Below are positions 1 to 7,298 of a stretch of 45,620 nucleotides of DNA, in pieces (the stretch's first letter is position 1; the number at the start of each line of letters is the position of its first letter). A program made the translations under genes and the position numbers. This DNA comes from Rickettsiella massiliensis 20B (GTDB lineage: Bacteria > Pseudomonadota > Gammaproteobacteria > Diplorickettsiales > Diplorickettsiaceae): positions 1-45,620 of the forward strand of contig NZ_AJGC01000004.1 of assembly GCF_000257395.1 (NCBI RefSeq), in the 5' to 3' direction. The notes under the pieces are model-generated. The model did not search any database. It had not been told where the DNA came from and saw only the letters and a program-made list of their open reading frames with translations.

Positions 1-136
1 CAAAGGTCATTATGCCCCTGAGAAGAAATTTAATCTCAATCTGGATATCGATGATATCCAAGAAGCAAGGGCACGTGAATTGGCTATCAAATACACTCGA
101 GAATATTAGTTAGAAAGTAAAAAGCTATCATGAAAA
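1..136. repeat. Direct duplicate of 30175-30310
   Basis: Bases 1-136 match 30175-30310 base for base by eye, in the same orientation. The copy holds the end of the terminase small subunit gene, its short downstream spacer and the first bases of the next reading frame (ATGAAAA). After base 136 the two copies diverge completely: here an epimerase gene follows, there unrelated sequence. The left end of the repeat is outside the window. Confidence 0.95.
2..109 (+). CDS. Phage terminase small subunit, 3' end only
   Basis: This is the last 35 codons of a gene identical to the C-terminus of the full copy at 29819-30283 (it begins KGHYAPEKK and ends in TREY). The 5' part lies outside the window. Terminase small subunits recognise phage DNA for packaging. 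No terminase large subunit follows; the next gene is an epimerase, so this copy sits in a rearranged setting and is probably a remnant or the edge of a second prophage copy. Confidence 0.8.
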   Translation, partial: KGHYAPEKKFNLNLDIDDIQEARARELAIKYTREY

Positions 137-1039
137 TATTAATTGCTGGTGCCTCTGGTTTTATTGGAAAAAATCTAGTTTCGTCATTTAATGCGCACGA
201 ACATGAGATTACAGTATTAGGACGAGATATTAATATACTAAAAAAAAATTTTCCTAGACATCGTATCCTCGATTGGCAAGGACTTAAAGTAGAATATGCA
301 ACCGATTATCAACTGGTAATTAATCTTTGTGGTGAAAAATATTAGTAGATGGACAAGCGATCAAAAAATAAAAATTTTACAAAGCCGCTTAGAAACTACT
401 AGCAATTTGTCTAATTGGGCATTAACCTCCAGTACACCACAATCATTACGTTTTCTTAATGCGAGTGCTGTAGGTATTTATGGCTTGAACACAAGACAAA
501 ATACAGAAAACACATTAATAAAAAACCAAAAAAATTGTTTTTCACAACAAGTTGTTCGAGAATGGGAAGCTATAGTCAAGAAAAAACTAGAAAATAAAAT
601 TAACTACACTTTAATGCGATTTGGCATAGTGCTAAAAAAGAAACAAGGTATGCTTGAAAAATTAGAAATACCTTATAAATTTGGTTTAGCAAGTATTTTG
701 GGTAATGGGGAACAACAAATTAGTTGGGTCCATATAGAAGATTTAGTACGAGCAATAAATTTTATCATTAAAAATCAAGAACTTTCAGGACCTGTTAATA
801 TTGTTGCACCCGGTGTCGTAACACAAAAACAATTAGCAAGAAATTTAGCAAAAACATTGAATCGGCCTTGTTTTCTTAAAATGCCAAATGTTTTAATTAA
901 ATTATTATTTGGTCAAATGGGTGAGGAATTATTACTCTCAGGCCAAGAGGTTATTTCTAAACGTCTAAAAGAATCAAGATTCCATTTTAAATATCCAAAT
1001 TTAGAAGAAGCTATTTTCCATGAATATCAAAACTATTAG
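130..1039 (+). pseudogene. TIGR01777-family NAD(P)-dependent epimerase (YfcH/SDR39U1-like), frameshifted
   Basis: The N-terminal part carries the Rossmann dinucleotide motif GASGFIG (residues 7-13) and ends at VINLCGE; the family expects a continuation like GENI..RWT. That continuation (NISRWTSDQK) is present in the next frame from 329. The two frames join if the A5 run at 335-339 is read as A4, so one extra A splits the gene. The rest matches the family: NASAVGIYG near the active-site region, SWVHIEDLV, and the C-terminal GPVNIVAPGVVTQKQLA and GEELLLSGQ. Combined length of about 300 residues is normal. The ATG at 130 lies inside the duplicated phage segment, so the 5' end directly abuts a recombination point and no promoter of its own is visible. 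It is either a decayed gene, a slippage-rescued gene or an assembly error. Confidence 0.85.
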
Positions 1040-1074
1040 CCATAACTATTAAAATTAGATATATTTACCTTGCC

Positions 1075-1096
1075 AATGAGTAGGTCATCACTCATT
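1075..1096. terminator. Possible weak terminator after the epimerase gene
   Basis: AATGAGT (1075-1081) can pair with ACTCATT (1090-1096) over an 8-base loop, about 35 bases after the epimerase stop; a short T-rich stretch follows at 1107. The stem is only 7 bp and AT-rich, so function is uncertain. Confidence 0.3.
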
Positions 1097-1244
1097 GTAG
1101 GTGTAATTTTTGTCAGTAAATAAGTAGTAATTTGTTTATTGTGCTGACATCAAACTTAATGTGATAGTTACCCATTAAATGTCGAGTTAAATTTAATTCT
1201 AAATTGATATATTAAAATTTAAATATCCAATTTTTTATTGGAGC

Positions 1245-1695
1245 CTATAAACGATTTTGTTTATGGTGGATTTCATGAGAGGTCTTCATTTTCATTCCAA
1301 TATCGGCTGTTTTCAGCATAGCATCGATTTTTGCCTTTTCGATATTGATTTGATTTTGGTTACTTTTTTGTTCAATCTCTAATAGAGCTTTAAGATGTTT
1401 ATTTTCAATGGCTTGTTTCTCAAGCGCTAATTTAGCCATTTTTACTTCACTTTCTATTTGTAATTCTTTTTCTCTTTGTTCAATGCGTTTATCTTCCGAA
1501 AATGGTCAAAAAGCAATCCCTCCCCAATAACGAAAAAACCCCCAACCCCAACAAAAAAAAATAAGTGGAAGCCCTTTAAATATCGTTTCATTATATTCAA
1601 TAATTTGCGTCTCAATGAGTCGATAGCGGACTACTTTGATAATAGAGGTTTTTCTTCTATTGGTTCTTTACAGCTAGATGAAATCTATGATCATA
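1245..1695 (-). pseudogene. Phage P22-type portal protein, scrambled fragments
   Basis: Two portal pieces lie in one orientation. Bases 1245-1495 encode a C-terminal coiled coil (REKELQIESEV, then MAKLALEKQAIENKHLKALL) closely matching the C-terminus of the portal gene at 30365-31642. Bases 1555-1690 match, on the minus strand, the stretch IRYRLIETQIIEYHETIFKG seen at 45470-45590. The 1497-1553 stretch between them is an odd A/C-rich sequence unlike either copy, so most of the middle of the gene is missing. The portal forms the DNA entry ring of the phage head; this copy cannot encode it. Confidence 0.75.
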
Positions 1696-1865
1696 ATCAT
1701 CCATCACTTTTTGATGGACAATATAGTTTTGCAAAGCCAAATGTATTGATTAATGGATATACGGGAGGAGATAACTCTGTTAATTATTGGCCAACAACAG
1801 GTAACTTTGGTGGTTCAGAATCAAGAGTCAATAACCTATTTTTAAACATGTTTATTAAATATTAG
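1690..1865 (+). pseudogene. Unrecognised 3' coding fragment
   Basis: An open frame continues past the portal fragment and ends at 1865 with about 58 codons rich in N, G, Y and F (for example HPSLFDGQYSFAKPN and NYWPTTGNFGGSES). The composition looks like a real secreted or fibre-like protein end rather than noise. The upstream part of the same frame is antisense to the portal fragment, so the original 5' end is gone. I do not recognise a family. Confidence 0.35.
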
Positions 1866-1880
1866 ATATTTTTAGATTAA

Positions 1881-3386
1881 TTAATTGTTGTCCATAAATA
1901 GCTCAATTTCTTTTATAGTTTTGTTAGTTAAAGGTTTGGTAAAAATTAAATCAATACCCGCTTCATCGCATTCCTTTTTCACCTCATCGACGGAATGTGC
2001 GGTCAGTACAAAAATAGGTAAATGAGGCTTATTATTTGTTTTTTTCCACCGGCGATATTCTTTACAGACCTCCGTTCCTTTGAGTTTAGGTAGGCCAATA
2101 TCGAGGAGTGCCCAACAAAAAGAATGCGTTTTTAATGTCTCTAACGCCGCTTGTCCATCCATTGTGGTCATCACTTCATAGCCCACCCCCTTTAATTTTT
2201 TTTTGATTACATGTAGCATAACCAGATTATCTTCAGAAATTAGCACGCAACCGCTTTTTATTTGAGGTTTTTTACTTGGCGCAAATATGGTCTTTACTTT
2301 ATCTGTCTTTTCCGGTGCTAAAGAAAAGGTGAAAGATAAAGTAAAACAACTTCCTTTTCCTTTTTTACTCGCTACGTTTATTTCACCGCCTAGAAGAGTT
2401 AATATTTCCTTAACCAAATATAACCCCAAACCGTAGCCGCTATATTCTGCTAAATAAGAAGGATGTTCACGGTAGAAGCGGTCAAATATCTTATTGATAT
2501 TTTCTCTCGCAATCCCTATCCCGGTATCCGCTATTTTGGCCTCTACGTTTGCACAACCTTTTTCTACCCTTAATAACTTAACAGTAAAACGTATTTCACC
2601 GATCTTGGTAAATTTAACCGCATTCGATAAGATATTGAGAAAGATACGTTTTAACTTAATTCTATCGCTCAAAATAAGTGGTAAATTTTGATCAATCTCT
2701 AAAGTTAGTTTTAATCCTTTCGTATAGGCAGCAGGCTCCATTAATGCATAAAGCTCTTTCATTAACCCTGATAAATCTAATGGTTCTATTTTTACAGAAT
2801 CCGTCATTTGCTCGGTATCAGTCACTTTAATCACGGCATTAAGCAATTCGAGTAATTGATTGCCTGTATCGTAAATCATTTGACCGTACTCTTTTGACTC
2901 CTGTAATGACTCTAAACCTCCTGCTTGAAGTTGAGCTAACCCGATCACTCCAGCTAAAGGCGTTCTAATATCATGTGCCATGTTTTGTAGGAATTCTTGT
3001 TTCGCAAGATGGGCTTGTTTTTGTTCTGTGATATCAAATGCAGTTCCAAGAATAGCTACTATTTCACCTGTTGTTGAGAAAAGTGGTTTTCGTTTAGTTA
3101 TGTAATAGTGACCGCTATAGGATTCTTCGCCTAATATTTCTTTGCTTGATTTTAAAATAGCTTGGCAACATTCCCAGCTATAGTCATCCCAATAGCTAAT
3201 GTGTTTACCAATATACTCGTCAAGACTTTTTAAATTTAATGTATTTAAGATACGTTGATTTCCCCATAGAAGATAACCCTCATTATTAACGACAAAAACA
3301 TTACCAGGTAATAAATTAATTAAGTCTTCAGTAATATTACTTTCTATAGGTCCTAATGAGCGCAGCACATTATAAATATTTTTCAT
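1881..3386 (-). CDS. Cytoplasmic PAS hybrid histidine kinase with C-terminal receiver
   Basis: 501 residues without a membrane segment. Residues about 20-125 form a PAS sensor domain ending in the PAC-like AILGTAFDITEQK. HisKA follows with the phospho-accepting His at H138 in FLQNMAHDIRTPL. The ATPase domain shows the N box (N255 in ILSNAVKFT), the G1 box DTGIGI (287-292) and the G2 box GYGLGLYLVKEIL (317-329). A receiver domain occupies 379-495 with acceptor D429 in ALLDIGLP and conserved K484. All key residues are present, so it should be active in phosphorelay. Its ATG overlaps the stop of the upstream cyclodipeptide synthase by ATGA, implying translational coupling. Likely phosphotransfer partners are the receiver at 5053 or an unlinked Hpt protein; that is inference. 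Confidence 0.93.
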   Translation of the reverse strand: MKNIYNVLRSLGPIESNITEDLINLLPGNVFVVNNEGYLLWGNQRILNTLNLKSLDEYIGKHISYWDDYSWECCQAILKSSKEILGEESYSGHYYITKRKPLFSTTGEIVAILGTAFDITEQKQAHLAKQEFLQNMAHDIRTPLAGVIGLAQLQAGGLESLQESKEYGQMIYDTGNQLLELLNAVIKVTDTEQMTDSVKIEPLDLSGLMKELYALMEPAAYTKGLKLTLEIDQNLPLILSDRIKLKRIFLNILSNAVKFTKIGEIRFTVKLLRVEKGCANVEAKIADTGIGIARENINKIFDRFYREHPSYLAEYSGYGLGLYLVKEILTLLGGEINVASKKGKGSCFTLSFTFSLAPEKTDKVKTIFAPSKKPQIKSGCVLISEDNLVMLHVIKKKLKGVGYEVMTTMDGQAALETLKTHSFCWALLDIGLPKLKGTEVCKEYRRWKKTNNKPHLPIFVLTAHSVDEVKKECDEAGIDLIFTKPLTNKTIKEIELFMDNN

Positions 3387-4258
3387 AAAGAAAGCCGTCT
3401 ACCTTGATATGATTCTTCTAATTCTAATAATTCAAAGTCTTCTGGTAAATTATCAGAAGGTATCTTAGAAAAAAACTGTGGGAAGTATAAGTTCTCAATA
3501 CTTTTAGTAGGATCAATCAATTTTTTAGAAACAAGGGAAGGTAAGCTACGTTTTTTTTCAAAAGAATACCTTAACCAAGGCAAAAATTGATTAATTGATT
3601 GAGATAGTTTGTCATAGGTATAATTAACTGCTTCATTTTTACAGCCCGGATAGGTAATAAAATCAAATCCTAAATTAAGCAGTGGTCCCCATATAGCTGA
3701 TTCTTCGAGTAAATAGTTTTTAGCCGCAGCAAAGCAAGCATTCGGACTGGGTGGATTTTTCCAATTTTTTCTTCGATCTGAAAGTTTTTGGGCATAGTCA
3801 CCAGAAAGTCTATTGACTATCTCTTGAAAGCTTTTGTCTTGTTCATATAACTGTTCTACTTCCCTATATGATTTTTTAAAATCATCGCAGCTTAATAATT
3901 TTTTCCAGCGCCATATCTCTATATTTACCTTTGGATCAAGGCAAAAAGATAATGATTTGCTATTTTGTCTAATCCAATCAGTCCCTTTTTTATGGGCTAA
4001 TCTTTTAATGTTAGTAGGTACTAAATTTGGATTTAAGCCTAAATAGTGCTCTTGTAAACTGTCAGTCAATATGATAACAAGCTTTCTTACTCCGCGCTTT
4101 TTATGAAGAAGATTAATGCGCCTAGTAAACGCCTCAAACTTCTCACCCCTTTGTGAAGGCTGATCCATGCTAATGACATTAACAATAGAAAAATCCCGTT
4201 TAGTGGGGTGTTGTTTTAGGTGTTTTTCTAGGCCATTTATTTTTGCATGTAGTTCCAT
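3383..4258 (-). CDS. tRNA-dependent cyclodipeptide synthase, XYP subfamily
   Basis: 291 residues, a little longer than most family members (about 220-270). Cyclodipeptide synthases use two aminoacyl-tRNAs to build a cyclic dipeptide. The family landmarks are visible: catalytic Ser in VISMDQ (S30) followed by GEKFEAF; TDSLQEHYLG at 65-74; the pair Y182/E186 in NYLLEESA, corresponding to Tyr178 and Glu182 of AlbC; and Y203-P204 in FITYPG, which places it in the XYP rather than the NYQ subfamily. XYP enzymes are known from Rickettsiella and Legionella relatives. The product cannot be predicted from sequence by eye. No tailoring oxidase, methyltransferase or P450 is adjacent; the only coupled gene is the histidine kinase downstream. 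The ATG at 4258 lacks a strong ribosome-binding site, and a small ORF overlaps its 5' end, so coupling from upstream is possible. Confidence 0.9.
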   Translation of the reverse strand: MELHAKINGLEKHLKQHPTKRDFSIVNVISMDQPSQRGEKFEAFTRRINLLHKKRGVRKLVIILTDSLQEHYLGLNPNLVPTNIKRLAHKKGTDWIRQNSKSLSFCLDPKVNIEIWRWKKLLSCDDFKKSYREVEQLYEQDKSFQEIVNRLSGDYAQKLSDRRKNWKNPPSPNACFAAAKNYLLEESAIWGPLLNLGFDFITYPGCKNEAVNYTYDKLSQSINQFLPWLRYSFEKKRSLPSLVSKKLIDPTKSIENLYFPQFFSKIPSDNLPEDFELLELEESYQGRRLSL

Positions 4259-4451
4259 AGATTTTATAATTTTTAGAGTGGATTTTTAATTCTAACATAG
4301 AAATTATGCTACTGAAATCCTGCTTAAGCGCTATTCGCACGCTAAATCCTTCAATTTGATTCATGCTAGAAGGTTCATTGGTAATTATGTTCTTTAAAAA
4401 ATATAATCTTTTATTATCGTTTATTATGAATTTTTTATTAGGGTCAATCAT
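4200..4451 (-). CDS. Small hypothetical ORF overlapping the cyclodipeptide synthase start
   Basis: 83 residues, basic, no recognised domain. Its ATG overlaps the stop of the upstream kinase remnant (ATGA at 4448-4451), the same overlap geometry as between the synthase and the kinase, and it ends 59 bases inside the synthase gene in another frame. It might be a coupled leader or the start of a lost protein whose original end was replaced. The part inside the synthase gene may simply be run-through. Confidence 0.35.
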   Translation of the reverse strand: MIDPNKKFIINDNKRLYFLKNIITNEPSSMNQIEGFSVRIALKQDFSSIISMLELKIHSKNYKIYGTTCKNKWPRKTPKTTPH

Positions 4452-4705
4452 ATAAATAAAGGGATTTCTAATTTAAAGGTTGAACCTTTACCTAATTCAC
4501 TTTCTAGGGCTATGGTGCCTTTCAAATCTTTTAATAGCTGTTTAACAAGATATAAACCCATACCAACCCCTGTAAATTCTGAACTTTTAAAGGTTGCCTC
4601 AACTATGTTTTTGCAGCCTAGTTTTTTTATACTTCGTTTTCGATGAAATGAACGAGCATCTAATATTTGCTCAATACTCTTTATAGATACTCCTCTGAAA
4701 ATAAG
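4448..4705 (-). pseudogene. Chimeric remnant: LuxR helix-turn-helix end joined to histidine-kinase ATPase end
   Basis: One stop-free frame of about 85 codons. Its first half resembles the DNA-binding end of the nearby LuxR proteins (HRKRSIKKLGCKNIVEA, compare RKSIIKKLGCKNIIEA at 5680-5780). Its second half is a histidine-kinase G2 box and final strand (GVGMGLYLVKQLL, then GKGSTFKLEIP). The switch occurs right after FKSSEF. No start codon with a ribosome-binding site is seen. A second copy of the LuxR part with the same FK.SE ending is at 38241-38313. It is probably the scar of recombination between tandem signalling genes. Confidence 0.65.
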
Positions 4706-5052
4706 TTATGAATTTATTATAGGGGTATTAATTAAATTATTCTTATTAATAGATGTCATATCGATAATTAAAATTAATAATCCTCTAAAACCTTTTTCAG
4801 AGTAAGGTATTCGTATAATTCCATTTTATTCGTCCTGTCTTAGTGATTGCAATAAGCTCCATTGGTAAAATAAAGTTTATTGCGTTTACAATTTTTTGAA
4901 TAGTTTTTATAATCATATATTTATTCTTAATGTTTATTTATATAAATAAATAGATTGATTTTATGAAAAATATCTTAAAATAATAAAACTTAAGGCTAGT
5001 TCTCATTATGAATCATCTCTTTTTTTAAAAATTATTTTATTATTTAGAAATT
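4706..5052. other. AT-rich gap without a supported gene
   Basis: About 350 bases of very AT-rich sequence with many stops in all frames. Part of it (about 4710-4770) is shared, inverted, with 38190-38230 (ATTAATAAGAATA and flanks), adjoining the LuxR remnant in both places. Nothing else is recognised. Confidence 0.5.
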
Positions 5053-5448
5053 TTATTGTAATAAATTATTAACCGTACAAGATAACTTTTCTGTAGAATA
5101 TGGCTTAATTAAAACCGCATCTGCCCCTAAATTAATATATTTTGGAATATCCTTTTCACTTAATTGTGCGCTACCTAAAATTAAAGGAATTTTTTTATAT
5201 TTCTCTGACTGACGAACAAATTTAATGATTTCAATCCCTGGCTTATCCGGTAAACATAAATCAGTTAAAATAAGACTATAAACATTTTCTTGAATTGTTT
5301 TAAGTGCTGTTATCGCATCATCGGCTGTCTCAACTTCATAGCCGAGATTTAAAAGTTGTTCTTGGATAATACGTTGGCAAATAAAATTATCTTCCACTAA
5401 CAAAATAGTTTTTATATCTTGATCTTGTTTTTTTCCATTTTAATTCCT
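5053..5448 (-). CDS. Single-domain response regulator (CheY-like), start region frameshifted
   Basis: The receiver fold is complete: acidic pair in LVEDN (E4/D5), phosphoacceptor D48 in LILTDLCLPD, a small residue at GSAQ in the Thr position (S78) and K100 in VLIKP. No output domain, so it probably acts by protein contact or in a phosphorelay with the hybrid kinase at 1881. The frame opens at 5403 without a convincing start. A better start is the ATG at 5448, preceded by AGGAATT; it reaches the receiver frame only if the A7 run (plus-strand T7 at 5428-5434) had one more base, giving MEKKQDQDIKTILLVEDN. If the sequence is right, translation would need slippage or a TTG start at the domain edge. 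Confidence 0.8.
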
Positions 5449-5503
5449 GTTTTTATTTGTATAACAAGGAAATAAAGTATGAATAAAAATTAAGCAGAAT
5501 ATA

Positions 5504-5657
5504 ACTACTCAAAAGTGTAGTATGCCTACTTAGGTATTATTTCTATAATGCGTAAAAACTATACTAATTTAGTGTTTTTATGGTTTTTTGTAAATGGCGT
5601 AGAGAAAAGAAGAAATTTAGCTGACAGCTGATTTTGAAGGGCTACTCAAAAGAGTAG
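5504..5657. promoter_or_regulatory. Two dyad elements of the form CTACTC-AAAA-G(A/T)GTAG
   Basis: ACTACTC AAAA GTGTAGT (5504-5521, one mismatch) and CTACTC AAAA GAGTAG (5642-5657, perfect) flank a 120-base spacer between the receiver gene and the third LuxR gene. A third, longer relative is at 6111-6132. Similar 16-20 bp dyads are typical of LuxR-family operators. Binding is inferred only from symmetry and position. Confidence 0.5.
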
Positions 5658-5666
5658 GGTATTGTA

Positions 5667-6058
5667 TTAAATTTTTTTAGATTGGCGAATAAAGTCATAG
5701 CGTAGTCCAACTAAAATAGCTTCTATTATGTTTTTACAGCCTAGTTTTTTAATTATACTTTTACGGTAATATTTTATAGAGTTGATTGATAGTCCAAGAA
5801 TCTTAGCTGACTGTTTTATACTCTTACCTTGTGCGGCGAGTGAGAGACATTTTTTTCTTGTAATGTTAGTTGACTATTAAAAAGTAAGGTATGTTTAATA
5901 AACATACCTTCAAGCAAGGATTTCATTACTTGGAATTGGAAATTGTTTGGTTTTTTATTTCCAAAAAATAGAAGATAGTCATTCGCTTTTTCTGTCAAAT
6001 ATTTTTCTTCTTTTTCCGATATAAAATAAGAAAAGATTTCTAAAAGATTAGGTGCCAT
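5667..6058 (-). pseudogene. LuxR-type regulator, frameshifted (third of a tandem trio)
   Basis: The open frame 5816-6058 encodes 80 residues with the same N-terminal pattern as its neighbours (FFGNKKPNNFQFQVMKSLLEG). The helix-turn-helix lies in the next frame down to a stop at 5667 (KKCLSLAAQGKSIKQ, then SIKYYRKSIIKKLGCKN). The two join if the A7 run (plus-strand T7, 5850-5856) is read as A8. A GAGAAAG ribosome-binding site precedes the ATG. The recognition helix is intact, so a frameshift error or slippage could still give a full 130-residue regulator. Confidence 0.8.
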
Positions 6059-6110
6059 TACTTTCTCAAAGCTTAAAAAATATAAGTATGGCTTTTAATT
6101 TTATTTAATA

Positions 6111-6132
6111 TAACTACACAGAAGTGTAGTTA
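6111..6132. promoter_or_regulatory. Perfect 9-bp dyad TAACTACAC-AGAA-GTGTAGTTA
   Basis: The dyad overlaps the stop codon of the LuxR gene at 6114-6479 and lies about 50 bases upstream of the next LuxR gene. It shares the core CTAC..AAA/GAA..GTAG with the dyads at 5504 and 5642. It lacks a T-run, so an operator is more likely than a terminator. Confidence 0.55.
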
Positions 6133-6479
6133 GAGCTTGGAGGCGTTATTTCTCCATAACGAATTGCAATAGAAATAGCTTGTTTAATGTTCTTACAAGA
6201 CAATTTTTTTAAGATAGTGCGAATGTGAAACTTCACTCCATCTATTTCAATTTTCATTAATGTGGAAATTTCTTTGATTGTTTTACCTTGCATTGTATGA
6301 TATAAAAATTCTTTTTCTCGGCTAGTTAAATGCCGATTCCAAGATAATGGCTGTTGTAACCATACATTAAATAACACGTCTTCCATGATTAAACATTGCT
6401 TTTTTGTAGGTTTTCTATTTCCTAATTTTTCCAAATAAACTTTTATAATAGCCTGTCTAAATGCTTTTTCTTCTTTCAT
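6114..6479 (-). CDS. LuxR-type helix-turn-helix regulator (second of trio)
   Basis: 121 residues. The N-terminal 50 residues are a short helical region shared with the two neighbours (GNRKPTKKQ..IMEDVL). The C-terminal LuxR/FixJ-type DNA-binding domain spans about 48-112: LTSREKEFLYHTMQGKTIKEI, then the recognition helix region IEIDGVKFHIRTILKKLSCKN. No autoinducer-binding domain and no receiver domain, so the signal input is unknown. The three neighbours probably arose by tandem duplication. Confidence 0.85.
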   Translation of the reverse strand: MKEEKAFRQAIIKVYLEKLGNRKPTKKQCLIMEDVLFNVWLQQPLSWNRHLTSREKEFLYHTMQGKTIKEISTLMKIEIDGVKFHIRTILKKLSCKNIKQAISIAIRYGEITPPSSNYTSV

Positions 6480-6481
6480 TG

Positions 6482-6523
6482 GATACTGCGTATAACCTTA
6501 ATAGTAGTGGAATACGCAGTATC
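6482..6523. promoter_or_regulatory. Perfect 12-bp inverted repeat upstream of a LuxR gene
   Basis: GATACTGCGTAT (6482-6493) and ATACGCAGTATC (6512-6523) are exact reverse complements with an 18-base spacer. The repeat begins three bases from the ATG of the LuxR gene ending at 6114, so it lies in that gene's leader and downstream of the first LuxR gene. It could be an operator, a hairpin controlling translation, or a terminator of the upstream gene; there is no T-run. Confidence 0.65.
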
Positions 6524-6555
6524 TAAGAATCAATTAATAAAAAACTAGTACTTGT

Positions 6556-6966
6556 TTAAGTAGTTGACAACTCATTTATAGGTTGTTCTAGTAATCCATA
6601 CGAGATCGCTTTCGTAATAGCTTGGCTCATACTTTTACAATTTAACTTTAAGAAAATATTACGTTTATGCATATTGACCATATGAGGCGTAATTTTCATA
6701 AATTTAGCGATTCTAGCTATCTTTTTCCCTTGGGTTGAAAGTAACAAGCATTGCTTTTCGCGGCGCGTTAAACGATTATTTAAATTAAGAGGACGTATGA
6801 CACAGACATGTGAAATTAATGATTTCATTTCAATTAATTGGGTTTTAGTCGGTTTTTTATTACCAAAAAACTGTAGGTATAATTTGGCTAGAATTTCAAA
6901 AAAATGATTTTCTTCTTCTCTTAATTTGCATTCAAAGTCAGATCGATTTATTCTTTGAGCAACCAT
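6556..6966 (-). CDS. LuxR-type helix-turn-helix regulator (first of trio)
   Basis: 136 residues from the ATG at 6966, chosen over an upstream TTG because GGAG lies 8 bases before it. The N-terminal region carries FFGNKKPTKTQLIEMKSL, shared with its neighbours. The DNA-binding domain runs from LTRREKQCLLLSTQGKKIARI to HMVNMHKRNIFLKLNCKS. No ligand-binding domain. As first gene of the trio it probably carries the promoter in the 6975-7100 region. Confidence 0.87.
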   Translation of the reverse strand: MVAQRINRSDFECKLREEENHFFEILAKLYLQFFGNKKPTKTQLIEMKSLISHVCVIRPLNLNNRLTRREKQCLLLSTQGKKIARIAKFMKITPHMVNMHKRNIFLKLNCKSMSQAITKAISYGLLEQPINELSTT

Positions 6967-7020
6967 GATCAAATCTCCGGTTTGATTGTGGCCAGACAGT
7001 GATAGGGTGGTCGAACACTC

Positions 7021-7058
7021 TTTCGCTGTCCCCCTTAAGTGGGGTTTGGCAGTGAATG
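7021..7058. terminator. Possible terminator after the recombination genes
   Basis: CCCC (7031-7034) and GGGG around a TTAAG core form a GC-rich hairpin, extended by TTCGCTG / CAGTGAA outside it (7022-7056). It lies about 50 bases after the stop of the small membrane protein gene on the minus strand and just upstream of the LuxR trio, separating two minus-strand units. A T-run appears on the minus strand only weakly. Confidence 0.4.
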
Positions 7059-7105
7059 TTATTTCTTTGGGTTTATATTGCCTGAGTTTGTTTTTTTAAT
7101 TGTTT

Positions 7106-7288
7106 TTATCCTCCTAGGCTGTGAAATAAGTGGTAGAGCACGCCTTCTGATGCGACCAAGGTCAAAGCCAAACCAATGGTCCATTTCAAAAGAGAGCGCT
7201 TAACTTTATAAAGATTTGCCTCTAAGCGGTCTAATCGCTGAATTAAGCGAAATTCACTGTCTTGATTGAAAGTAGGGTTATACTTCAT
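7106..7288 (-). CDS. Small single-pass membrane protein
   Basis: 60 residues: a charged N-terminal half (RLIQRLDRLEANLYKVKRS) followed by one membrane segment (about 36-54, WTIGLALTLVASEGVLYHL). It starts 10 bases after the RecT-like gene and is probably in the same operon. Small helix-plus-membrane proteins of this kind are common in prophages; I cannot say whether it is a holin. Confidence 0.6.
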   Translation of the reverse strand: MKYNPTFNQDSEFRLIQRLDRLEANLYKVKRSLLKWTIGLALTLVASEGVLYHLFHSLGG

Positions 7289-7298
7289 CGTGTTATCC

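Noticed and set aside
1497..1553. A/C-rich stretch between portal pieces as a functional element
   Set aside because: Poly-C and poly-A runs unlike the rest of the window; may be an assembly artefact, and no structure or repeat supports a function.
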